64,000 bases of DNA from contig OW388293.1 of NCBI GenBank assembly GCA_936450465.1, positions 48,908,040 to 48,972,039 of the forward strand, given 5' to 3'. The notes beneath the pieces were generated by a model. It had not been told where the DNA came from. It saw only the letters and a program-made list of their open reading frames with translations, and ran no database searches. Source of the stretch: Gibbula magus (lineage: Eukaryota > Mollusca > Gastropoda > Trochida > Trochidae). This document shows positions 21,801 to 33,800 of this stretch, in pieces. Every line of letters begins with the position of its first letter. Positions within the stretch are counted from its first letter, which is position 1. The position numbers and the translations under genes are program-made.

Positions 21801-24800
21801 TTATTGAATTCCTCGTGTGAGGTACAACTTTACATGTCGTTATTATTGAATTCCTCGTGTGAGGTACAGCTTGACATGTCGTTATTATTGAATTCCTCGT
21901 GTGAGGTACAACTTTACATGTCGTTATTATTGAATTCCTCGTGTGAGGTACAGCTTGACATGTCGTTATTATTGAATTCCTCGTGTGAGGTACAACTTTA
22001 CATGTCGTTATTATTGAATTCCTCGTGTGAGGTACAACTTTACATGTCGTTATTATTGAATTCCTCGTGTGAGGTACAAATTGACATGTCGTTATTATTG
22101 AATTCCTCGTGTGAGGTACAAATTGACATGTCGTTATTATTGAATTCCTCGTGTGATGTACAACTTTACATGTCGTTATTATTGAATTCCTCGTGTGAGG
22201 TACAGCTTGACATGTCGTTATTATTGAATTCCTCGTGTGAGGTACAGCTTGACATGTGACTGTTATTGAAGTCATCGTGTGAGGTACAGCTTTACATGTC
22301 GATATTATTGAATTCCTCGTGTGAGGTACAAATTGACATGTCGCTAGTATTGAATTCCTCGTGTGAGGTACACATTGACATGTCGTTATTATTGAATTCC
22401 TCGTGTGAGGTACAGCTTGACATGTCGTTATTATTGAATTCCTCGTGTGAGGTACAGCTTGACATGTCGTTATTATTGAATTCCTCGTGTGAGGTACAAA
22501 TTGACATGTCGCTAGTATTGAATTCCTCGTGTGAGGTACAACTTTACATGTGACTGTTATTGAATTCTTCGTGTGAGGTACAGCTTGACATGTCGATATT
22601 ATTGAATTCCTCGTGTGAGGTACAAATTGACATGTCGCTAGTATTGAATTCCTCGTGTGAGGTACAGCTTGACATGTCGTTATTATTGAATTCCTCGTGT
22701 GAGGTACAGCTTGACATGTCGTTATTATTGAATTCTTCGTGTGAGGTACAGCTTGACATGTCGATATTATTGAATTCCTCGTGTGAGGTACAAATTGACA
22801 TGTCGCTAGTATTGAATTCCTCGTGTGAGGTACAGCTTGACATGTCGATATTATTGAATTCCTCGTGTGAGGTACAGCTTGACATGTCGCTAGTATTGAA
22901 TTTCTCGTGTAAGGTACAGCTTGACATGTCGCTAGTATTGAAGTCCTCGTGTGAGGAACAACTTGACATGTCGATATTATTGAATTCCTCGTGTGAGATA
23001 CAACTTGACATGTGTCTGTTATTGAATTTCTCGTGTGAGGTACAGCTTGTCATGACGCTGTTAATGAATTCCTCGTGTGAGGTACAACTTTACATGTGAC
23101 TGTTATTGAATTCCTCGTGTGATGTACAGCTTGTCATGACGCTATTAATGAATTCCTCGTGTGATGTACATCTTGACATGTCGCTAGTATTGAATTCCTC
23201 GTGTGAGGAATAACTTGACATGTCGCTAGTATTGAATTCCTCGTGTGAGGTACAGCTTGACATGTCGCTAGTATTGAATTCCTCGTCTGAGGTACATCTT
23301 GACATGTCGCTAGTATTGAATTCCTCGTGTGAGGTACAGCTTGACATTGGCTTTTATTGACCTTCCCGTCTATAGTACGACTGAAGTTGACAGATGTTTG
23401 TCATTTCCTTTTTGGTGTAAACGTCAGTTGCTCACCTAATCAGCTGGTAATATTCTATTTAAATACAACTTAAAATCATGCCTCTATGTTTAACGCATGT
23501 TTTATTTTTACTTTCAGTAATATGTAAGGAATTTAATTGAAATAGAGATATGTCAAGTCTTTGAAAGGCCTTTGGAAGTGATATTCATATTAGGAAAATA
23601 CGGTTTTCTAGATAACAACTCTTTAAATGTGAAGATACACGACGTTTCGAAGTATACGATAATAATAGTCAATTTATATAGCGCATATATCCATGAACAT
23701 TGCATGCTCAAAGCACTGGTCGACATATTACCCCTGGTCAACGAGTACAGAACACTCCCTGAGGAGAATGCAACCGGTCGCCTGTCAGGCGCTCAAGGTT
23801 CAAATTCAGACTACCATCGTATCATACCAGGTACCCATTTACTGCCGGTGGACAGACGCACACTTCGAATTAAGTCACTCACCCAGGGTGACACCACAAG
23901 TCCATCAACTTATATATCAGTGTGGGACAGGGAATAACCCTTCAAACTCTGTTTATCCAGCAATGGAGCGGGTAACCCACCCATGCGGAGAGCCGTGCCC
24001 ATTGTTGCTGAACTACACTGATAACGAGCGACTGAGCTATGCACAGGACCACGTGCCACCACATGCTCTATAAAGATGATAATGTTTTATCCAGAAAATC
24101 GCCTTTTCTTCAGACATATACCTGTCGTGTATGCATGTCGTTGATCCGAAAGTGCTCTACATGCGAAGTGGCAACTTGTTGATTTCAAGAGATAAGAGGT
24201 CGCTTCAGTGATGTCACCATCAACTGCTTAATGAAAAATATGGGTAATACCACTAAAATATCTGCGAAAAAAAGATATCTTACATCTTTAGGCACAAAGT
24301 AACCCGCTAGGTTCATGTCAGTCTGTAGTATCCTCGCTGTTCCCGTGGGGACCGGGTACCGCACCCTGAAACAATAAAATACTATGTTATAGCAAAATAT
24401 GAACCAAACCAGCTCAATCAGCCGTAACCTTGTAACATTGCTCTGATCTCTCTATATGTTCCACTTCCTGTTTCATTAGTGCAGTTCTATCCGCTTCCCT
24501 GCTGCTGTAAACCGAATCCCTTAAAGGGGCAGTAGCACGTTATTTTGCTCAAATAGGTCGATGAAATGTATTCGAAAAATAATTTCACCAATCGTAAAAC
24601 ACCCTTCTCTTTTCGAAAAATCAAGCTAAAAATGAGTGTACATGGGTCAGTAAACCCATGAAAATCGTTTTTGTCATTCCAAATAATAAAATGTGTTCAC
24701 AATAAAATGGCCGCCATGCAATTTTTGCTTTATACGCAACACCGTTATTACTACTACAGATAATTGGTTTGTGTAATAAGATGTTTTACCCTCTAAAGTA

Positions 24801-27800
24801 AATTTAAATGGCACAAACTATCATTATAAATAGGTAATTTGAAAAAAAACAATTTTGCAAAAAAACGTGCTACTGCCCCTTTAAAGGTACATCCATTGTG
24901 TTGATGGGGGTCACATATTCCAAACGTTATAAATGGTGTAACCTTATCGAGAAGTAACGACTGTTACCGAAAACCATTTTGATGATAGTCAACTTAGTAT
25001 ATTGACGATATGAAGGTAAAAGTAGTGATTTTTTATCGAAAACTGGACAATGCATCGTGAGTGAGTCAAACGGAATTTTGGAATCTTATTTAAAACAGAC
25101 AAAATAACAAATTTGGGTTGATAATGTTTAATGAGTCATATACCTACTGTGTATGTAAATAGGACGTGCAGTTTCGGTTTCTGCACATGCATAACGATGT
25201 TACTCGATTTTAAATGGAAACTAGTTATCATGATATATTTGGCGATTGGGGATGAATATGCAGGCTGAGTGAATTTGTTTTGTATTATAAACAGCACATA
25301 TGGTGAGTTGGAACTTATTAAATCCAAATAATATTTTATGAAACACAATGGATGTACCTTTAACCTAATAACTTTCGTTTTGGCGTAGGCTGTTTATTCA
25401 TCATTAGCACTTAATTTTTTAGCCTATGAAATGTTGTCTTTTGAACGTCGACGATCGTACATCGTTCTCATCGGGATACTGGCTATTTTGCCCGAATGGA
25501 AGTTTCTCTCATTGCCTGGTTATTCATGTCCATATACGAGAGTTATTTGGCTCAGGGAATCTGGGTATTGTATTAGGATAGCGGATACAAATACACCGGT
25601 GGAGCAGGTAGGACAGACTTCTTTACAAGATTATTCCATAGGCTGTTTTATAAGGTACTAATAATGTCAGATTTCTAGGCGCTAAGATAGTCACATTATC
25701 ACGACCTACCTGAAACTCTCCTTCTGACAAGCTTTCAGGTAGGGCATGTTGCCCAGCGCCTCCTCAGTGAGGGCCCCATGAGGCCCCACCTCCCTCAGGA
25801 TTTCCTCGTATAGCCGATCCTGAGCCACCGGATTACTTGCTAAGGCATAGAGGAAGAACTCCGTGTTCTTAGCGGTCTGCGGGAAAATAACATACTTCTT
25901 AAAGGGCAAGTGTCATTGACATATTTCTCGTGGAAAATGTATTCATTGTTTTGCTAATAATTCAGGAATTAACCACAATTCATGCAAACAATATATCATT
26001 TCATTTTATGGGCATATAATAGCACAAATATTGAAATGATCTAGAAACATTGTTAAAGGCCGATGAATAAATTTTGTGTTAATACGTTTCAGCATTCAAC
26101 GTGTATTATATACATATGGTTGTGATACTGAAGTTGATGAGCTCAGGTTATTCTCACATTGATATACACGTTGATGGGCCCCAAAGTAAAGATCGCAAGA
26201 AGCGAGATTTGAAAACAATTTACGTGCTGCTTAATGTTGATATTAGAGAATATGGAAATGTGAGAAAAATAGCAGAATCTGTTTGTATCTTATATTTACA
26301 CAAGTGTATATGTTGGGTGCAATTAATTCAGGATAACATGTAATTGGGTATGTATCTGACAAAACGACGTTGTCTTTAGGATGTTTCTAGGTAGATGTAT
26401 ACCACATATCAACATTCAACACCAAAAGATTTTATCAAAATCCCTTGATTAATTTCCAAGGCATTACGTGAACTATGGAGACCAAAAATGCGGTGCTCAC
26501 CGAATCAGTTCCTCCCACCATAAGATCCTGTAGGACAGAACTTATCTGGGCCACAGTGTAGTGCCCTGACTGAAAGAGAGACAAGATGAAGTTGGCCTTC
26601 TCGGGATCCCATTCACCTCTCTGCTTCAGCTCCAGGCCTCGTTGGATGGCTTCCTGTGCTGCTTTGTGGGAAAATCTGAACGGAAAATATATAAATAATT
26701 ATGTTTAGGGACTTTAAGGGGAAACGATAAATTCTTTTGGGCAATATATCCACAATCTGAGAAACAGGAGACATTTTCCTTTGGACATTTGCAGCAAAAC
26801 AGTAGATTGGTTTTATGGTTATGTCCTCTACATGATTAACATTTGACCTTTAAAACAAATGCTATACCCTGTCTTGTCTAATTACTGATACAGAAAGAAA
26901 GTTAACTGATTCCATGGGGGAATACGAAAAGGTAACATAATGTAAACCGAATGAAGGAAAGACAATAATACAATAAAATCACACTGGAACAAAAGGTTAA
27001 GAGAAAGGAAAAATGTCGTGAACATCAAAATCTTTTACAGAAATTGACATACACTCTGAACTTACTTGTAGGCTTGGTCTGCAGCTGTCTTCATGCGCAT
27101 ATACATCGGCGTTCTGAAGAAACGATACAGCGGCGCTTTTCCTATGAATGTGTTGAATACCGCGAAGAATTCTTTGACAGCTGCAATGTAGTCCTTACAC
27201 TCCCTGGTCATCTTGTCAGAGTCAAGGAAGCCCATCCTCTTCCCAAACACAACCACCGATATGACTGCAACACATCAAGCACAGTGCAACCTCAGTTCTG
27301 AACCACTGGTGGTAGTGGTTGGGCAAGACACGTTTATCATTATCAAGACCAAGTCGTCACTGATTTGCCTGATTCAATAATATTTTAGTTTTAATAAATT
27401 GGGCACCACATCGACAAGAGAAAATATGTTATAAAAGAGCTTAAGACGTATGCTAATTCATGTCTTTTGATGTATCTTGTAAGCGCTTATAAATGTGTAT
27501 TATTAACTATATTTATTTAAAGAAGTGTGGAAACGCCTGATTATTCGTATATGATCGCGGAAAAATGAATTGAAGTGTCCAAACATGAGACTAAAACAGT
27601 TATCATGGGTGATTTTAATAAAGGGATGTTCCGAGCATTTACGGTAAGAGAACAATGGTTGATGGAGGCCATATTGGTTGCGTTTTGGCGAATGCAAAAA
27701 ACCAAATTTTCCTAAGAAGTGTGTTGTTTTAGATTGCTACCTCTTGCTGAACAGTAAAATGAAGAAACACCCAAGCATGCTTGACATGGTCCTAAACATA

Positions 27801-30800
27801 GACGGTTTAAGGATTTGGACATTTGCAAGATTGCCGTTGATGATATTGCCATGATATTGCGACAGCCATGTAGCCTGTATCAGCACGCAGGGTAGATAAC
27901 CTGCAATCGGCCCGTCGTCAAGGGCGAACTTTCCTTTCAACCCTCGACTTAAAACTGGAATCCTTTAGCTAACCATATATAGCCAATATCTAAAGCTCAA
28001 GCTGATATTCGAATCTCAGGGGAAACCCCCTATCATACTAACTATTCACTAGGCTAGATATGTCTTGTCGACGTTTACCATAACAGCGAGCGCTTATAAT
28101 CGCTCATTGAGCGCTACATTGAGCGCTACATTAAGCGCCCATTCCTCCTGAACGACACGGTGCCATTACTCGAGGTTTGCTCGCTTTGCTACGTAGCGCT
28201 ACATTGAATAATCGCGTTCAAGAGAGGTTTAAAAGTAATCGCTCATTGAGTGAGCGATTACTTTGAAACCTCTCTTGAACATGGCCCTGGTACCTGTGCT
28301 CATGTTAGGTCAAAGCTCAAGAGAGGTTTAATGTAGCGCTCAATGAGCGATTATAAGCGCTCGCTGTTATGGAACAGAGCCCAGGATTGCAACATAACCA
28401 CACCACGGGAGATAACATTAAAGTTCACGTGAAATGCATTTTTCTCATGAACGACAGATTATTACCTCTACGTATATTATCGGAATCAGTTGAGCATAAA
28501 ATCGAGACAGTATACACTTGCAATTGATAATTAAGAGGATTTTAATTTACCCATGTTAACAATGCCGCGATCAGCGCCGGGATCCGTTTGAAGATAATCA
28601 TTGAGGCGTGACTATGATTAACCACAGACGAGAGGTCGTCTGCGACTCGCTTCGTGGCGCCTCATCAATTAATTAATGATGATAATCACTGCCGCTTGAT
28701 GAATTTATGAGGTGTGTGAAATCACCAAAAGCACATGTTAATGCACTAATTATGTAATTGTCATCTGCTGAATTACCTAGTTGGATATCTAAACATTCGA
28801 CATATGGAAAATTTAAGTTGTTTTGTTGAAGATTTGATAGTGAAATTAACAATCAAAATGTTACGAAATTACGTTGAATTTTGACTATCGCCGAAAATGA
28901 GATTACTCCAGTGACGTCACAGAAGTCATCCCTCCAGGGTCAACGTCCCCGCAGATTTTCATTCTGGTCGCGGGGCTTAATTAGGCGTGTTTTTAAAAAG
29001 CCGTATATAAGTAATTAATGGGCCTATTTCAGAAATTTAAAATCGAGCATTTCGTCAAATTGACATCCCATTTTAATGAATCCGAATGTGACCATATGTC
29101 ATTACATGTATCCTTTAAGTCACGTCATAAACCTACCTTCCACTGCATATCTGAAGTAAGTTTCCCTGAGTTCCGTGGCAGACAGAGTCTTTGTTTTCAG
29201 CAGGTTGATGAACTCATCTGTGACCCTGTTTTGTTCCGGTAGATATTTAACAGCGGACCGAGGCGGAAGTAAGTGTTTCTGGACTCCTTTCCGCATTTCC
29301 CACCACTCTGGACCATTCCTGTCAGGGTCAATCAGAAAGAAGAAAATTCAAGATTTCTTTCTAAATGAGAGATAATCGGGGGAAAATGAACTCTTCAAGC
29401 AGAAAAAGAAAGTGTGATATGAAATATTATTTTTGAAATTTCAAAGTCTTAAAATTATCATTTGGAAAACATACAAGATGTGCCTTTGTGCAGCAAGCAG
29501 TACCAATGGGTACCAGGTACATTGTGTTGGAGGTGACTTTTGAGTGACATGTATGTCAGCTTGGGTTAGACCAGGTATTGTGTTGGAGCGCCTTGAGCAT
29601 GCACTAGTGGGTCATATACATAGCCATATTACTTTCTTAGATGCATTCAGAAAGATTTCACTTACAACACGCCAAGATTGACTGGTCTGTTCTCTCTCTT
29701 GACGTAAGTCTCGTACAGGTCGAGGGCAGGCCGCACGGGGAACTTCTCCTCGTGTCTGACGATGTCCTCCATAGCCCCCGGGTCCGCTGTACACACGTAC
29801 CATTTGCCTAGTCGTAGACGGAAGGTCTCGCCCAGCTCGTTGTGCAGCTCGTCCAATAGAGAGGGGATGGTAAGGGCTGTGTGCTCGGCTGAAACATACC
29901 ACGTCAGTTGTATACTTACCATTGTAAGTTGGTTTACACCAATAGTGAGTTATTTCTTTTGTTTAATTAGGAGTTAATGTGACCACGATTTTGGCATCCG
30001 TTACCGACCAACACTATCAAAAGACAAAAGATTGACTTCGGCATACACCTCACGACATTATATTCATTACGCCGAGTGTCAGAGGTCCGTTGCACAAACA
30101 AGGTTATGGTTAAACTTAGTGCCAGCTTTTGACATTGCAATCAGGCTACCTTAGTTAATTAAGGCCAACTTGGTGTTTCGCGGAACGGGAGTGGACCATG
30201 GGCTCCGTTCCATAACAGCGAGCGCTTATAATCGCTCATTGAGCGCTCAATGTAGCGCTCAATGTAGCACATTCTCTCCTGAACGACACGGTGCGATTCC
30301 TCGAGGTTTGCTCGCCTTGCTACGTAGCGCTACATTGAGCAATCGCGTTCAAGAGAGTTCATTGAGCGTTTACTTTGAAACCTCTCTTGAACATGGCCCA
30401 GATCATTATGTTCTCAAGGGGATGGAGTAAAGAAGTATAAGAATTATTTTATTTATTCAAAAACAAGAACTGTCTGAGAATAGGACATCAGTTATAAACA
30501 ATGGACATTTCATATGGGCTATAATGCCAGAGAGAAGTTCAAGTATTTGTAAAAAAAAAGGCAATTTTTAAAACTTTTACTTTTAGTAAATTATATTTGA
30601 GAATCGGTTTTGTGTATAGTCAACACAAACATGATTGCCTTTGTGTAATAGTTGTCATCATATGTAAATGTTTATTTCTTAATACCTTTGAATTGTACTA
30701 GTACATGTAGTTCACATAATTTAAGTAGAAATATGACAGGAAATGAATTCAAAGTTGTAAAACATAGATGGAGAACAATATGAATACATTAAACATATTG

Positions 30801-33800
30801 ATCTTTTAAGAAAAATGTCGAAGTTCTAAGTGAGGTGAATTGGGGTTAATTTCACTTATATCACGGCTGTTCGAGAGAAACGCCACCAGTGAGCATCGGC
30901 TGAAACTAGCCAACCATGGTACTGCGCTGAAATTCAGTGTAGCAGTTCATCCAAACATTACTGCACGTAGAACAGTTCTTCACAGCAGACAAAGTTGCCG
31001 AGTCACTGGCAGGATTCGAACCTTGACCCTCTTGATCCGAAACCGAACTCGCTAACCACTGAACTTTCCCGCCCCTAAGTTTTAAGTAAAAGCATAATAT
31101 AGATAGAATAATACTGAATAGAATTGGATGAAGGTTAACATTTTCCATGCAGCCAAAACATCCGCTACAACATAAACTAAAACCCTATTATTTCCGGTTA
31201 GAATGTTCTCCTAGTTTATGTGATATGTATATGGAAGAACAAGGAGTGTTCTTTAAACTACATTATGTAAGGTTTATAAACATTTGACATGACACACATC
31301 CGTAAATCGAGAAAAACCATTCGAAAAAAAATAATTATTTTTGCTATTCACATATTCAAACGCTTAAACTACATTCTTGAATGAAATAGCTTGAAGGTTA
31401 TCAACATACACGATGCATTTATTGCACTGAAATGCCTTCTTTGACCTTCACGCAGCTTAATTCATTCAAATCAGTTTGTGCCATATGGATGTAATGTTTT
31501 TAAGCCAAGGTCATCAAGTTGTAAAGGAACTTTGAATGTTTATAAGTATTTACATTAAGCAGTGTTTGCCCACGGGCATAGATGTGTCCAATATCTAGTG
31601 AAATAAACTGTAGATGTTGGCATGGACAGAGAGTACAGTAGACGTCTGGTAGACATGCATCAGTCCACGGGAACCACGTGGTCTATCACGTGCCTCGGAT
31701 ATGACAAAAGTGTTTTTCTCTAAATTGAAGGTTCATCCATTGTGTTGTTTAGGGTCACATATGCCAACAGTTAAAAATGATGTTAATCTTTCGAGAATTA
31801 CTGACATTAACCGAAAGTTGCCATTTTGATGAGAGTCAATTTAGTATATTTACGATATAAAGGCAAAAGTATCGATTTCTGATCGAAAACCGGACAATGC
31901 ACCGGTCAATTGGTCAAACGTAATTTTGGAAACTTATTTTCACCATACAAACATATAACTTTGGGTTGATAGTATTTCATAGGTCTTATAACTACTATGA
32001 ATGTAGACAGGACTTGTAGTTTCGTTTTCTGTTCATGTATAATGATGTTGCTCAATTTTAATTAAAAACTAGTAATTGTGATATAATTGCATTTGGCTAT
32101 TGGGGATGAATATGCAAGTTGAGTGAAATTATTTGAACTGAAATCAGCACATCTCGTATGTTGGCACGTATTTAAGCCAAATAAAAGTTTATGAAACTCA
32201 ATGGATGTACATGTATCTTTAATGAAAAGTAACAAATATAGGCCCTGCATTGTTTCGCTAGCGATTTTAACAGACGAGTGCGAGTCGAACGACAATCAAG
32301 CAGGTTACCAGATCGGTTGTTTCTGAAATATGTGCCCATTTAAATAAGAAAATAGACTTGAAAAACGCTCATGAATAACTGCAACGTTGCATTGAATGCA
32401 CAAGAAATAAGATATCGCCAATATTATATAAATGTAGCGGCCAATCGGGAGACCGGAAACGGTATCATTAATGTAACTCCAGTGTCACTTCTCACATCAT
32501 GAACTCATAACCATTTCATGTACACGTTAAAATAATTATTTAATATTGTTTGTAAGTCTTAATGTTTCAGGTATAGTCGAAAACTAGGGTAATTCATATT
32601 TTCTTTTTTGCATGAACCATTCTTTCGATGATACCGCTAACTGATTCCGATCACACGGAATTCGCAACGAATTATAGGTCTGTTATTGCATCCTGTACGT
32701 AGCCTTTATATTGGTGAATATATCCAACTTTGCAACTGTGCCTTTAAAGGGGCAGTAGCACTTTTGTTTGCAAATTTTATTGTTTCCAATGTCCAATTTA
32801 TAATTATAGTTTATGTCATTTATATTTACTTTAGAGGGTAAACCATCTTATTACACAAAACAATTATCCATAATGGTAATAATGGTGTTGCGTATAAAGC
32901 AAAACTTGCATGGTGGACATTTTATTGTGAACACATTTTATTATTTCGAATGACAAAAACAATTCCCATGGCTATATTTTTGTAACTTGATTTTCCGAAG
33001 AAAGAAGGGTGCCTTCTTATTGGTGACATTATTTTTATTATACATTTGATCGACTTATTTCAGCGAAAACACGTGCTACTGCTCTTTAAAGTGTGAGTTT
33101 CATCGGAATATTTTGTGGAAACTAAATTGGAGGGGACATTCCTGACACTTGACACGTATGTTATTGATACATGATTATAACAAAATACAGGTGAAACTTA
33201 TTACTAAGCAATATGTATTTGTATGACAGTTGGATTAAGTGCAGCAAACGATCATTTGAAAACAATGAAAAGTGAAGTCATTCAATTGGCGCTACGAGTG
33301 TGGAAGGCTTTGCTATATATATATGGCTAAACATGACACTATTGATCAGTCTAATGGCGGATACTCCAAATAGAACTCGCTCCTTAACATATCGTCCTTA
33401 CTGATATATGTATGTAAATAACTGCGAGTTTGGGACTTTGACATTTGCATTATACATTTAAATCAGAATAGACGAAGCACTGATATAGAACAGTCATTGT
33501 AGACGTATAAGGGGGGTAAAGGTGAACATGAAAGGGACTATTTAGATTAAATGAATGTTTCAGTCAGGAATTATTATAAAATAAACGTGCTATATAAATC
33601 ATCGATCAATATGGTGGTATGATTTACTAGATCAGGTTGACATTGCGATCTACTTAATCTTATACTGCGTTTTTGTTTTCCCACTTTACCTGAAGTGAAT
33701 ATTAATCAATAATTTCTAATTGATTTTTGAAACCCTAATGTCAACATCTCAAGAAAACACCCTGACACGAGTCTTGTGTAGCAATTAGTATATCAATAAA

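Noticed and set aside
21277..23347. Large ORFs on both strands as genes, or the array as a CRISPR
   Set aside because: 42-bp units without distinct spacers, head to tail with point variants; frames stay open because 42 is divisible by 3. It lies within a P450 intron of an animal genome.
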